Shown piece after piece: positions 46,096 to 55,313 of a stretch of 64,000 nucleotides of DNA; the stretch's first letter is position 1, and the number at the start of each line of letters is the position of its first letter. The DNA comes from Flavobacterium petrolei (lineage in GTDB: Bacteria > Bacteroidota > Bacteroidia > Flavobacteriales > Flavobacteriaceae): NCBI RefSeq assembly GCF_003314435.2, contig NZ_QNVY02000002.1, positions 620,001-684,000 of the forward strand. The letters run 5' to 3'. Position numbers and translations under genes: made by a program. The notes beneath the pieces were generated by a model. The model saw only the letters and a list, made by a program, of their open reading frames with translations, had not been told where the DNA came from and did no database searches.

Positions 46096-48129
46096 TTATT
46101 TAGCCTTTTTAAAGCGATCAATTCCTTCTCTCAACCAGCCTTTATAAGCATTAATATCCGAATTATAACTTTCCGGTTTATTAGACAACATATTTTCTTC
46201 TACATCTATAACAATGTAATACGGTTGCGCGTTGGCTTTGTATCTTGTAATTTGGAAATCACTCCATTTATTCCCAACACTTACAATTTCTTTACCCGTT
46301 TCTTTTGATACATATTGCTCATTTTTGGGTAATTCTCTTTTATCATCGACATACAAAGAGATTAAAACCACTTCGTCTTGTAAAATTTTTAGAATAGCAG
46401 GATCAGACCAAACATAATCTTCCATTTTTCTGCAATTCACACAAGCATATCCTGTAAAATCAAGTAAAATGGGTTTGTTTACTGATTTGGCATAAGCCAA
46501 TCCCTTTTCATAATCCTCAAAAGCAATAAGATCATGCGGTCCTAAATGCGCACCTTCCGGCAAAATTTGGGCAGATGCATTCGAACCACCTTTTGAATTT
46601 CCTACTCCGTACGGACTTTCGCTATACGTCATTGGAGGTGGGAAACCAGAAATTAATTTTAATGGTGCTCCCCAAATTCCGGGAATCAAATAGATGGTAA
46701 AGGCCAAAACTACCAATCCAAAAGACAATCTTCCTACTGATATATGACTCATCGGGCTATCATGCGGTAGTGTAATTTTCCCGAATAAATAAAAGGCTAA
46801 TGTTCCAAAAATAGCGATCCAAATCGCCAAGAACACTTCTCTTTCCAAGAAATGCAATTGTAAAACTAAATCCGCATTCGACAAAAATTTGAATGCCAAA
46901 GCCAATTCTAAAAATCCTAAAACTACTTTAACCGTATTCAACCAACCGCCAGATTTTGGTAATGAATTCAACCAACCCGGAAACATCGCAAACAACATAA
47001 ATGGTAAGGCTAAAGCCAATGAAAATCCGAACATTCCAACAATTGGCGCTATTCCACCTTTAGACGCAGCTTCGACTAAAAGTGTTCCTACGATAGGTCC
47101 TGTACACGAAAAAGAGACAATTGCTAATGCCAAAGCCATGAATAAAATTCCAATTATTCCGCCTCGATCCGCTTGATTATCGACTTTATTTGCCCAAGAA
47201 TTTGGTAACATAATCTCAAAAGCTCCTAAAAATGAAGCCGCAAAAGTGACTAATAAAACAAAGAAAATAATATTAAACCAAACATTCGTAGACAACGCAT
47301 TCAATGCATCCGCACCAAAAATCCAAGTCACTAAGAATCCTAAAACAACATATATGAAGATGATTGCAATTCCATAAATAATGGCATTTCTAATTCCTTT
47401 TGCTTTTGTTTTGCTTTGTTTGGTAAAAAAACTGACCGTCATAGGAATCATCGGGAAGACGCAAGGCGTAAGCAACGCGGCAAAACCAGATAAAAAAGCA
47501 ATAAAGAAAATAGACCATAATCCTCTTTGTTTAGAAGGTTTAGTGTCCAGAACAGGAACTTTTTCAGGAGTAACAACTTGTTCTTTATTTACATCCGCAA
47601 TGGCAACTGAAGTATCAACTTTAGCTGAATCTATCGTAGTTAAATCTGATGCTACAGTAGATATTTCCGCTGTTTTTGCAGTGGCAGGAATGGTAAACGT
47701 AAAACTCTTCTCTAAATTGATACATGCTTCTTTACAAACCTGATAATTCAAATTGACTTCAATTTTTGTAATCTTTGGGTTTGTAATCGTGATTTCTTGT
47801 TGAATTTGAGCTTTTTTCTCAAAGTACGTTTCATTCACTTCAAAAACATCATTGAAAGCAGTTGTAGTTTTGCTTTCTTTGGCTTTGCCCACTAAATTAA
47901 AGTTTACTTTTTGATTTTTGAAAATAATTTCCAAAGGCAAAGATCCACCGTCAGCCGTAAATTGGGAATATAAATGCCAATCTTTTTCTATGACGGCATT
48001 AAAAGTAAGAATATAATTACTCTCAGATTTCTTTTCTATTTTGGTAGTCCATTTTGCAGGATCAAGAATTTGGGCATATCCATTGGCAAAAGCCAAAAAA
48101 GCAATAAGTATAAATAGTAGTTTCTTCAT
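46096..48129 (-). CDS. dsbD: Thiol:disulfide interchange protein DsbD
   Basis: This 677-residue protein has a signal peptide (LIAFLAFANGYAQ) and an N-terminal immunoglobulin-like domain with the redox pair CKEAC (about residues 137-141). The membrane domain of eight helices contains LTPCVFPMIPMTVSF and FSCTGPIVG (the reactive Cys pair). A C-terminal thioredoxin domain holds YACVNCRKMEDYVW. Electrons move from cytoplasmic thioredoxin through the membrane domain to the periplasm, where DsbD keeps cytochrome c assembly and disulfide isomerases reduced. Its ATG overlaps the tilS stop (TAATG). Confidence 0.95.
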   Translation of the reverse strand: MKKLLFILIAFLAFANGYAQILDPAKWTTKIEKKSESNYILTFNAVIEKDWHLYSQFTADGGSLPLEIIFKNQKVNFNLVGKAKESKTTTAFNDVFEVNETYFEKKAQIQQEITITNPKITKIEVNLNYQVCKEACINLEKSFTFTIPATAKTAEISTVASDLTTIDSAKVDTSVAIADVNKEQVVTPEKVPVLDTKPSKQRGLWSIFFIAFLSGFAALLTPCVFPMIPMTVSFFTKQSKTKAKGIRNAIIYGIAIIFIYVVLGFLVTWIFGADALNALSTNVWFNIIFFVLLVTFAASFLGAFEIMLPNSWANKVDNQADRGGIIGILFMALALAIVSFSCTGPIVGTLLVEAASKGGIAPIVGMFGFSLALALPFMLFAMFPGWLNSLPKSGGWLNTVKVVLGFLELALAFKFLSNADLVLQLHFLEREVFLAIWIAIFGTLAFYLFGKITLPHDSPMSHISVGRLSFGLVVLAFTIYLIPGIWGAPLKLISGFPPPMTYSESPYGVGNSKGGSNASAQILPEGAHLGPHDLIAFEDYEKGLAYAKSVNKPILLDFTGYACVNCRKMEDYVWSDPAILKILQDEVVLISLYVDDKRELPKNEQYVSKETGKEIVSVGNKWSDFQITRYKANAQPYYIVIDVEENMLSNKPESYNSDINAYKGWLREGIDRFKKAK

Positions 48130-49445
48130 TATTCTAATTGTATTTTAAGTATATTCTTTGTTGTGTTCTCTATTCTAAAACGTTCATCCTGACGAAGCCC
48201 AATAATCCAAACTATGTCTTCATTCGAACATAAAAGCCACGAATTTTCTTTTTCCAGCAAGGATAATTTTTCATCTTTAAAAAGCTTGCTCACTTTTTTA
48301 GATTTACCATTCATCCCAAAAGGCTGAAAACTATCGCCCTCATTCCAGTGGCGTAAAACTAAAGGAAATTGCAGTTTATCAGCGTCAACAAAGATAGCTG
48401 AGTTCGTTGTTAAACTAATGTCCGCTACTTTACAAAACGTAAGATTTAAGGGAATATTAACTTCTTTTTGATTTTCATCAATTGCATATTCCTCCTTTTC
48501 ATTTACGAAATTTATTGGGCTTAGGATTAAGGAATCCCTATCTTTTAATAATCTATATTCTGGCGAAAAAACGTATTTACCAGATTGGCTTTCGACCAAA
48601 TCATAAATATCATCCCAAGCCGAAAATCCAAATTCTTTCAGCCATTGATGTAAATACGATTTGTAATTGGGTAATTTTTTTAATTTTTTTAAATCAAAAT
48701 AAATAGTATCCTCCTCTTGTTTAGCCACTTGCTGATAAATCATAATTGATGCATCTTCGACCATCACTTGAGCTTCTTGCAAATAGGCTTGCGTTTTATG
48801 AAACGATGAAAGAAAATTGGGATTCAATTCCTTTAACATAGGAACCAGATGATGACGAATTTTATTTCGAAGGTATTTATCTGATGCATTGCTGCTGTCT
48901 TCACGCCATTTAATGTTATTTATTATGGCATATTCTTCCATTTCTTCTTGGCTAAATGCCAAAAGCGGACGAATTACTCTATCGTTTTGTTCCGGAATTC
49001 CAGTTAAACCTTCTAATCCAGTTCCACGACTCAAATTAATTAAAAAAGTTTCCAGATTATCATCGGCATGATGTGCCGTGAGAATATAATCGAATTTTTC
49101 AGTTTCCAATAACTCATAAAACCAATTGTAACGCAACTCACGCGCGGCAACTTGCGTAGAAACTTTATAATCTTCTGCGAAAGCTTTAGTGTCAAATTGT
49201 GTTATAAATACCGGAATATCATTTGCGGCAGCATATTCCTGGACAAAATTTTGGTCTTCAAAACTTTCCATCCCACGCAATTGAAAGTTACAATGTGCGA
49301 TTCCTAATTTATAATCCAATTGCTGAAAAAGATGCACCATTACCATACTGTCTTTCCCGCCGCTTGTCGCCAGAAGTATTTTTTTTCCGCTCAAGAACTG
49401 GAAATTATGAAGCAGATGATTTTGGAATTTCTGTAGCATGTTCAA
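48129..49445 (-). CDS. tilS: tRNA(Ile)-lysidine synthetase
   Basis: This 438-residue enzyme converts C34 of the CAU anticodon of tRNA(Ile2) to lysidine, using ATP and lysine, and is essential in most bacteria. The PP-loop ATP motif ATSGGKDSMV (residues 26-35) opens the N-terminal domain. LTAHHADDNLETFLINLSRGTGLEGLTGI is the conserved TilS signature, and the C-terminal TilS substrate-binding domains (VLRHWNEGDSFQPFGMNGKSKKVSKLF) complete it. It sits 21 bases after pabB and overlaps dsbD by one base, so all three form an operon with no obvious functional link between the members. Confidence 0.95.
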   Translation of the reverse strand: MNMLQKFQNHLLHNFQFLSGKKILLATSGGKDSMVMVHLFQQLDYKLGIAHCNFQLRGMESFEDQNFVQEYAAANDIPVFITQFDTKAFAEDYKVSTQVAARELRYNWFYELLETEKFDYILTAHHADDNLETFLINLSRGTGLEGLTGIPEQNDRVIRPLLAFSQEEMEEYAIINNIKWREDSSNASDKYLRNKIRHHLVPMLKELNPNFLSSFHKTQAYLQEAQVMVEDASIMIYQQVAKQEEDTIYFDLKKLKKLPNYKSYLHQWLKEFGFSAWDDIYDLVESQSGKYVFSPEYRLLKDRDSLILSPINFVNEKEEYAIDENQKEVNIPLNLTFCKVADISLTTNSAIFVDADKLQFPLVLRHWNEGDSFQPFGMNGKSKKVSKLFKDEKLSLLEKENSWLLCSNEDIVWIIGLRQDERFRIENTTKNILKIQLE

Positions 49446-49466
49446 ATTTAATTAATTCGTTTGGAT

Positions 49467-50777
49467 TTAACTTAAAACTTCTCGCATCGCTTTTGCTTTA
49501 AGCAAACATTCCTCATATTCCTTTTCAGGAATGGATTGTGAAGTGATGGCGCTTCCAACCGAGAAAGAAATATATTTCTTCTCTTGATTGTACAAAATGC
49601 TTCGGATAACAACATTGAAATCAAAATCTCCGTTTGGTGTAAAATAACCAACGGAGCCGCTATATAATCCGCGTTTTGTTTCCTCCAACTGTTCAATGAT
49701 TTTCATCACTGAAATTTTTGGTGCTCCAGTCATACTTCCCATCGGGAAAGTAGTTTTTAATACATCAACAACGGAATATTGCGCATCTAATTTTGATGTC
49801 ACTGTAGAAATCATTTGATGCACTTGCAAAAAAGAGTAAATTTTGCATAACTCTTTTACTTCAACGGATCCTTTTTGTGCCGTTCGAGACAAATCATTCC
49901 GAACTAAATCCGTTATCATAATATTCTCGGCTCGTTCTTTTGGGTCTAAAGCCAATTGTCTTTTTGATTGCTCATCTTCGATTGGATCTGAAAATCTTTT
50001 CGCGGTTCCTTTAATCGGTTGTGAAATAATGCGTTCTCCTTCTTTCCTTAAATAACGTTCCGGTGTCGCCGAAAGCAAAAAATGGTTGTTGTTTTTAAAA
50101 AAAACGGCAAATGGAGGCCGAGAAATTTCGTTGAGTTTGATAAATTTTTCTATTGGATCAATCGTTGCGTTTTCAGCAAAAAATTCCATACAAAAATTAG
50201 CTTCATAAATATCGCCTTGATGAATGTGTTCCAAAACTTTTGAAACTTTCTCAAGATAACTCTCTTTCGGAATCCGTTGTTGAATATTTACTAGTGCTTC
50301 TATTTCGATTTTTGACTTTCGAATTTCGACAATTTCTTCAAAATCTAACTCCACTTCATCGTCACACATATTGAGATATTGAATTTCAAGTTGATTCCCT
50401 TTCAATAAAAATAACTTCTTAGGTTGAAAAAAAAACAAATCTGGAAATTCTAATCCGTCAAAATTCTGAGATTGCAACTGTTCAATATCATTTTTTAAAT
50501 CATAGGATAAATATCCAAAAAGCCAATCTTTGGTACTTTGCTGGTATTGTTTTAAATCCTCAAAAGCATTCTGATAATCCGTTTTTATTGAAGTAAATGC
50601 ATCAACGGCAAGAACACAATCATAACTGGAATAATTTTTTGGATAATCATTGCTGTCTAAATAAATGATTTCTCGAAACTGTTGAGACCAAAATAAAAGC
50701 TGTTCTTTAAACAGTTTTGGATCAGAAATAGACTTGTAAATAGAAGTTCTCAAAAAGTATTGGTATTTAAAATTCAA
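49467..50777 (-). CDS. pabB: Aminodeoxychorismate synthase component I
   Basis: This chorismate-binding enzyme of about 430 residues belongs to the folate pathway. Motif QPIKGTAKR with Lys in place of the TrpE Ala indicates PabB (4-amino-4-deoxychorismate formation) rather than anthranilate synthase. DPKERAENIMITDLVRNDLSR, FPMGSMTGAPKISVMKIIEQLE and GLYSGSVGYFTPNGDFDFNVVIRS are the other conserved blocks. There is no ATG near the N-terminus: the frame opens with TTG at 50777, and a second TTG at 50753 gives a better start because a TAATTTTG box (50775-50782, minus strand) overlaps the first. No pabA or pabC gene is adjacent. Confidence 0.9.
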   Translation of the reverse strand: MNFKYQYFLRTSIYKSISDPKLFKEQLLFWSQQFREIIYLDSNDYPKNYSSYDCVLAVDAFTSIKTDYQNAFEDLKQYQQSTKDWLFGYLSYDLKNDIEQLQSQNFDGLEFPDLFFFQPKKLFLLKGNQLEIQYLNMCDDEVELDFEEIVEIRKSKIEIEALVNIQQRIPKESYLEKVSKVLEHIHQGDIYEANFCMEFFAENATIDPIEKFIKLNEISRPPFAVFFKNNNHFLLSATPERYLRKEGERIISQPIKGTAKRFSDPIEDEQSKRQLALDPKERAENIMITDLVRNDLSRTAQKGSVEVKELCKIYSFLQVHQMISTVTSKLDAQYSVVDVLKTTFPMGSMTGAPKISVMKIIEQLEETKRGLYSGSVGYFTPNGDFDFNVVIRSILYNQEKKYISFSVGSAITSQSIPEKEYEECLLKAKAMREVLS

Positions 50778-50837
50778 AATTACAACAAAAAATAAACCTT
50801 CAATAACCGATTTTACTAAAATTAGCTTATTTTTTTG

Positions 50838-50845
50838 TAAATTTG
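50838..50845 (+). promoter_or_regulatory. -7 promoter box (TAAATTTG) for the VOC protein
   Basis: A perfect TAnnTTTG lies 50 bases before the VOC ATG, within the intergenic region shared with pabB. Confidence 0.45.
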
Positions 50846-50895
50846 ATAGTGCGTGATCCGTTTTAGATTTTGTAAATCATTAAATCATTCCCGTT

Positions 50896-51300
50896 ATGGC
50901 TTCCAAAATTTTTCTCAATTTAGCTGTTAAAGACCTTAAAAAATCGATTGATTTTTTTACTACACTTGGATTTTCTTTCAACCCACAATTTACTGATGAA
51001 CATGCCACTTGCATGATTATTGGAGAAAATATTTTTGCGATGCTAGTTACTGAGCAACGATTTAAAGACTTTACCAAAAAAGAAATTTGCAATGCCCATA
51101 AAAATACCGAAGTATTAATTGCAATAGATGCTGAAAGTAGAGAAAAAGTAGATGAAATGGTAAAAACCGCAGTAGATGCCGGTGGCTCAATTTATATGGA
51201 GCCGCAAGATCATGGATGGATGTATGGACATAGTTTTGCCGATTTAGACGGGCATCAGTGGGAAATTATGTATATGGATGAAAATGCAATTCCACAATAA
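50896..51300 (+). CDS. VOC family protein (glyoxalase/bleomycin-resistance fold)
   Basis: This 134-residue protein has two beta-alpha-beta-beta-beta modules: FLNLAVKDLKKSIDFFTTLGFSFNP in the first half, and SIYMEPQDHGWMYGHSFADLDGHQWEIMYMDE in the second. The FADLDGHQWEI segment contains the Glu typical of a metal ligand. Relatives are lyases, isomerases or dioxygenases, but this short cytoplasmic form is usually of unknown activity. It is followed after 36 bases by a DoxX protein on the same strand, probably in one transcript. Confidence 0.88.
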   Translation: MASKIFLNLAVKDLKKSIDFFTTLGFSFNPQFTDEHATCMIIGENIFAMLVTEQRFKDFTKKEICNAHKNTEVLIAIDAESREKVDEMVKTAVDAGGSIYMEPQDHGWMYGHSFADLDGHQWEIMYMDENAIPQ

Positions 51301-51336
51301 TAGTTTTCAAATATGTAACCTCTAACACCATATACT

Positions 51337-51717
51337 ATGAAAATTGCAATTATTATTATCCGTACTTTAATTGGGCTTATATTACTTTATGCTTCTGTTA
51401 GCTTTTTTCTAAAACTAGCACCAGAACCTGAAGTTACCGGAAATTTCAAAGCTTTCAATATAGGTTTAGTCGCCTCTACTTACATCTTGCCACTAGCAAA
51501 ATCAATAGAATTCCTTTGTGGACTATCGTTTCTTACAGGACGCTATGTTACATTAGCGAATCTATTAATCCTACCAATCACCTTAAACATATTATTTATT
51601 AATTTTTTCTTATCCCCTGAAGGAATACCAATCGCTGTATTCTTATTTCTAGGTAATCTATTTTTAATTTACAGCCATTGGGAAAACTATAAAGGTTTAT
51701 TTGTAGCAAAAGGCTAA
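51337..51717 (+). CDS. DoxX family membrane protein
   Basis: This 126-residue protein has four membrane segments with the DoxX layout: IIIRTLIGLILLYASVSFFLK first, YILPLAKSIEFLCGLSFLTGRY with the conserved K-x-x-E, then two further helices ending FLFLGNLFLIYSHWENY. In other bacteria DoxX-like proteins act in quinone-linked electron transfer or redox stress, but most are of unknown function. It ends with a terminator shared with convergent lpdA. Confidence 0.82.
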   Translation: MKIAIIIIRTLIGLILLYASVSFFLKLAPEPEVTGNFKAFNIGLVASTYILPLAKSIEFLCGLSFLTGRYVTLANLLILPITLNILFINFFLSPEGIPIAVFLFLGNLFLIYSHWENYKGLFVAKG

Positions 51718-51738
51718 TTAAACTAAACTCATAACAAC

Positions 51739-51775
51739 AAAGAAACCCGCTCAATTGAACGGGTTTCTTTATTTT
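51739..51775. terminator. Bidirectional terminator between DoxX and lpdA
   Basis: An 11-bp stem (51739-51749 with 51760-51770), core AAACCCG/CGGGTTT, with a TCAATTGA-containing loop, is followed by T's and preceded by A's. The two genes converge here. Confidence 0.88.
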
Positions 51776-51796
51776 ATAGAAAATGTAATTAACTAA

Positions 51797-53200
51797 TTAC
51801 ACATGTAAAGCTCTATTATCAGTTGCTGCTAAAGCTGCTTCTTTTATTGCTTCTGCAAAAGTTGGATGCGCATGAGACATTCTTGAAATATCTTCAGCAG
51901 ATGCTTTAAATTCCATTGCTGTAACCGCTTCAGCAATTAAATCTGCACAACGAGCTCCAATCATGTGAACGCCTAAAACTTCATCTGTTTTTGCATCAGC
52001 AAGAATTTTAACAAATCCGTCTAAATCTCCTCCTGCACGAGCACGACCTAAAGCTTTGAAAGGAAAACTTCCTGATTTATAATCAACACCAGCTGCTTTC
52101 AATTGCTCTTCCGTTTGTCCAACAGCAGCTACTTCTGGCCAAGTATACACAACTCCAGGAATCAAGTTATAATCAATATGCGGTTTTTGACCTGCTAATA
52201 TTTCGGCAACCATAGCTCCTTCTTCTTCTGCTTTGTGCGCTAACATTGCGCCACGAACCACATCACCAATGGCATAAATATTTGGAATATTAGTTTGCAA
52301 ATGATCGTTGACTTCAACCATTCCTCTATCTGAGATTTTCACTCCTGCTTTATCTGCATTCAATCCATCTGTGTATGGGCGACGTCCTACAGAAACTAAT
52401 GAATAATCTCCTTCCAGCGTAATTGTTTCTCCTTTTGCATTTTCAGCTTGAACTACAACTCCTTCGCCATTTCTTTCTACTGATTTCACTTTGTGCGAAA
52501 CGTAGAATTTCATGCCTTGTTTTTTCAATACTTTAGTCAATTCTTTAGACAATGAAGCATCCATTCCAGGAATGATTCTGTCTAAATATTCTACAACAGA
52601 AACTTGTGCTCCCAATCGTAAATACACTTGACCTAATTCGATTCCAATTACTCCACCACCAATAATTACCAAATGTTTTGGAACTTCTTTAAGTTTCAAA
52701 GCTTCTGTAGAAGTAATAATTCTTTCTTTATCAATTTTGATAAATGGCAAAGAAGAAGGTTTTGAACCTGTAGCAATAATGATATTTTTAGCTTCGATAG
52801 TTTCAGAAGTTCCATCTGCTTTTGCAACAGCAACATGCGTAGCATCCACAAATGAACCCAATCCTTCGAGAACTGTAATTTTATTTTTGTCCATTAAAAA
52901 TTTCACACCACCTGAAGTTTGATCGACAACAGCTTGTTTGCGTGCAATCATTTTTTCAAGGTTTACTTTTACTTCTCCAGAAAGTTCAATACCGTGATCC
53001 GCAAAATGAGCAATTTCACTGTAATGATGAGAAGAAGCTAGCAATGCTTTTGAAGGAATACAACCTACGTTCAGGCAAGTTCCTCCAAGAGTGGAATATT
53101 TTTCTATAATTGCTGTTTTGAAACCCAATTGTGCACAACGAATTGCTGATACATATCCGCCTGGTCCAGAACCTATAATGACTACGTCAAATGAACTCAT
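51797..53200 (-). CDS. lpdA: Dihydrolipoyl dehydrogenase (E3)
   Basis: This 467-residue flavoprotein has FAD-binding VIIGSGPGGYVSAI, the redox-active disulfide GGTCLNVGCIPSKALL (Cys42, Cys47), NAD-binding VIIGGGVIGIELG, NIYAIGDVVRGAMLAHKAEEEG and the C-terminal interface SHAHPTFAEAI with the catalytic His-Glu pair. It reoxidises lipoamide in 2-oxoacid dehydrogenase complexes and glycine cleavage. No E1 or E2 genes are in the window, which is common in Bacteroidota. It ends at the bidirectional terminator. The -7 box TAATTTTG lies just upstream. Confidence 0.96.
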   Translation of the reverse strand: MSSFDVVIIGSGPGGYVSAIRCAQLGFKTAIIEKYSTLGGTCLNVGCIPSKALLASSHHYSEIAHFADHGIELSGEVKVNLEKMIARKQAVVDQTSGGVKFLMDKNKITVLEGLGSFVDATHVAVAKADGTSETIEAKNIIIATGSKPSSLPFIKIDKERIITSTEALKLKEVPKHLVIIGGGVIGIELGQVYLRLGAQVSVVEYLDRIIPGMDASLSKELTKVLKKQGMKFYVSHKVKSVERNGEGVVVQAENAKGETITLEGDYSLVSVGRRPYTDGLNADKAGVKISDRGMVEVNDHLQTNIPNIYAIGDVVRGAMLAHKAEEEGAMVAEILAGQKPHIDYNLIPGVVYTWPEVAAVGQTEEQLKAAGVDYKSGSFPFKALGRARAGGDLDGFVKILADAKTDEVLGVHMIGARCADLIAEAVTAMEFKASAEDISRMSHAHPTFAEAIKEAALAATDNRALHV

Positions 53201-53237
53201 AGTATATTTTTTTATGGTGTTTTTATAAAATGTTGCA

Positions 53238-53245
53238 CAAAATTA
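53238..53245 (-). promoter_or_regulatory. -7 promoter box (TAATTTTG, minus strand) for lpdA
   Basis: A perfect TAnnTTTG followed by TGC lies 37 bases before the ATG. No -33 TTG at usual spacing is seen. Confidence 0.5.
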
Positions 53246-53351
53246 AGGAATTAAGTTTTGTTTAAAGTTTAATTCAGAAGGTTTTTTGTTACGAATTTTT
53301 AGTAATTAACATTTGCTTACCATTGAATACCGCTTTAAATCCACTTTTATT

Positions 53352-53810
53352 CTAAATATCAACAATGGTCGTGTTTTTTACTTCACTAATCATGAATGTA
53401 CTGTGCGTACTTCCAATATGCTCCAATGTTGTGAGTTTTGTAACCAAAAATTCTCGATAGGCTTCCATGTCTTTTACTACTATTTTCAAGATATAATCAT
53501 AATCTCCACTCACATGATGGCATTCAATTACTTCCTTAAGTTGTATCACTTCGCTTTCGAATTTAGCGATAAACTCTTTCGTATGCTGAATCAGTTTGAG
53601 GTGACAAAAAACAACAAAACCTTTTTCTACTTTCGAACGATTCACTAAAACTACGTATTTATCGATAATGCCTTCTCTTTCCAGTTTTTTAATGCGCTCG
53701 TAAACGGCAGTAACCGAAAGATTAAGCTTTAAGGACAGGTCCTTGGTTGTTTTTTTACTGTCTTTTTGTAATAAAAAGAGTAATTTTTTATCGATGGCGT
53801 CTAATGTCAT
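53352..53810 (-). CDS. Lrp/AsnC family transcriptional regulator
   Basis: This 152-residue regulator has an N-terminal winged HTH (LDAIDKKLLFLLQKDSKKTTKDLSLKLNLSVTAVYERIKKLEREGII) and a C-terminal RAM effector domain (VFCHLKLIQHTKEFIAKFESEVIQL, ECHHVSGDYDYILKIVVKDMEAY). It probably senses an amino acid as an octamer. It is divergent from the trans-sulfuration-type PLP gene across 276 bases, so that gene is the first candidate target, along with its own promoter. Confidence 0.92.
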   Translation of the reverse strand: MTLDAIDKKLLFLLQKDSKKTTKDLSLKLNLSVTAVYERIKKLEREGIIDKYVVLVNRSKVEKGFVVFCHLKLIQHTKEFIAKFESEVIQLKEVIECHHVSGDYDYILKIVVKDMEAYREFLVTKLTTLEHIGSTHSTFMISEVKNTTIVDI

Positions 53811-53987
53811 TTTATTAAAAAATTATAATGGATGAATAATCTATAAAATACTTATTTGAAAAGCTAATTTAGAAAATTAAATTACATTTTTTATATTTTA
53901 TAGTTTTAAAATCTAATAATAAATAATAGTATTGATTATTAATCTAGAACACTGTTATTTTGAATAGATTTAATCAAGACCGAAATT

Positions 53988-54067
53988 CCCTAGCCCTGAT
54001 AGCAGCGGCATCCTTTTACTTTTTTCTTTAAAAAGTAAAAGATATAGCGAATAGCAGGAATAGCTTC
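53988..54067 (+). ncRNA. Structured element resembling a recurrent flavobacterial RNA (candidate Flavo-1)
   Basis: The segment pairs CTA and CCTG (53990-53998) with CAGG and TAG (54055-54063) and contains a perfect 12-bp inner stem (54013-54024 with 54030-54041). GATAGCAGCGGCATCC before that stem and GATATAGCGAATAGCAGGAATAGC after it are a sequence pair I recognise from many flavobacterial intergenic regions, and it may correspond to the Rfam Flavo-1 motif. That assignment is from memory. It ends 19 bases before the ATG of the PLP enzyme, so it could also act as its leader. Confidence 0.5.
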
Positions 54068-54086
54068 AAATAACAAAAAAACAACT

Positions 54087-55313
54087 ATGAAAAATTTTAA
54101 TCCCGCAGACAACATTCAGGATTTACAGTACTTTGGTGAATTTGGTGGTGTTAATCCATCAATTTCAGACTCCTCAACCTATACTTTTTTATCGGCGAAA
54201 ACGATGTTCGATACTTTTGAAGGTAATATGGAAGGATGCTATTTGTACTCCCGTCACTCTTCACCGAGTAATTTGTACTTAGACAAAGCCTTGGCAGCAA
54301 TGGAAGGAACAGAAACAGCTAACGTTTCGGCTTCAGGAATGGGAGCGATTACTCCTACTCTATTACAATTATGCGGTTCGGGCGATCACATCGTTTCGAG
54401 CAGAACAATTTACGGTGGAACCTATGCTTTCTTGAAGAATTTTACACCGAGATTAGGTATCAAAACCACCTTTGTTGACATCACAAAACTCGATGTTGTA
54501 GAAGCAGCTATTACTCCCGAAACTAAAGTTTTGTACTGTGAAACGGTGAGTAATCCTTTATTAGAAGTGGCTGATATTGAAGGTTTGGCAAAAATTGCTA
54601 AAAAACACAATTTGAAATTGGTTGTCGATAATACTTTTTCACCATTATCAGTTTCTCCTGCAAAATTAGGTGCTGATATTGTGATTCACAGTTTGACAAA
54701 ATACATCAACGGAAGCAGTGATACTGTGGGTGGTGTGACTTGTGCATCACAAGAATTTATCGACAGTTTAAAAAATGTGAACAGCGGTGCTAGTATGTTA
54801 TTGGGCCCAACAATGGATAGTTTGCGTTCAGCAAGTGTGATGAAAAACTTACGCACATTACACATTAGAATGAAACAACACAGCCATAATGCGATGTATC
54901 TTGCAGAACGCTTTGAAAAAGACGGACTGAAAACGGTTTATCCGGGTTTGAAAAGTCACCCAAGTCATGAATTATATTCAGGAATGATCAATCATGAATA
55001 TGGTTTTGGCGGAATGATGACCTTAGATGTAGGAACTTTGGCGAAAGCCAATGCGTTAATGGAATTGATGCAAGCCAAAAATCTTGGGTATCTTGCCGTA
55101 AGTTTAGGATTCTATAAAACCTTATTTAGCGCCCCAGGAACTTCAACTTCAAGTGAAATTCCAATGGAAGAACAAATAGAAATGGGATTAACTGACGGCT
55201 TGATTCGGTTCTCAATCGGTTTAGACAATGATATTGAAAGAACATATCAGATGATGAAGAAATGTATGCAAGAGTTGAATATACTAGCATCAGAATCAAT
55301 TTTGACAAAATAG
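54087..55313 (+). CDS. Cys/Met metabolism PLP-dependent enzyme (methionine gamma-lyase/cystathionine gamma-synthase type)
   Basis: This 408-residue fold-type I PLP enzyme of the trans-sulfuration family shows YLYSRHSSPSNLYLDKALAAMEGTE (the phosphate-binding Y-x-R region), VSASGMGAI, IYGGTY, VVDNTFSPLSVSPAKLGADIVIHSLTKYINGSSD with the PLP lysine, and a C-terminal GLIRFSIGLDNDIERTYQ. The exact reaction, gamma-lyase versus gamma-synthase, cannot be decided from these motifs. It is divergent from an Lrp regulator and preceded by a structured RNA-like element, both consistent with control by an amino acid. It is monocistronic. Confidence 0.9.
   Translation: MKNFNPADNIQDLQYFGEFGGVNPSISDSSTYTFLSAKTMFDTFEGNMEGCYLYSRHSSPSNLYLDKALAAMEGTETANVSASGMGAITPTLLQLCGSGDHIVSSRTIYGGTYAFLKNFTPRLGIKTTFVDITKLDVVEAAITPETKVLYCETVSNPLLEVADIEGLAKIAKKHNLKLVVDNTFSPLSVSPAKLGADIVIHSLTKYINGSSDTVGGVTCASQEFIDSLKNVNSGASMLLGPTMDSLRSASVMKNLRTLHIRMKQHSHNAMYLAERFEKDGLKTVYPGLKSHPSHELYSGMINHEYGFGGMMTLDVGTLAKANALMELMQAKNLGYLAVSLGFYKTLFSAPGTSTSSEIPMEEQIEMGLTDGLIRFSIGLDNDIERTYQMMKKCMQELNILASESILTK

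Noticed and set aside
53313..53648. Plus-strand frame of 111 codons opposite the Lrp gene
   Set aside because: It is antisense to the clearly identified Lrp/AsnC gene and rich in Phe and Tyr, as expected for a shadow frame.
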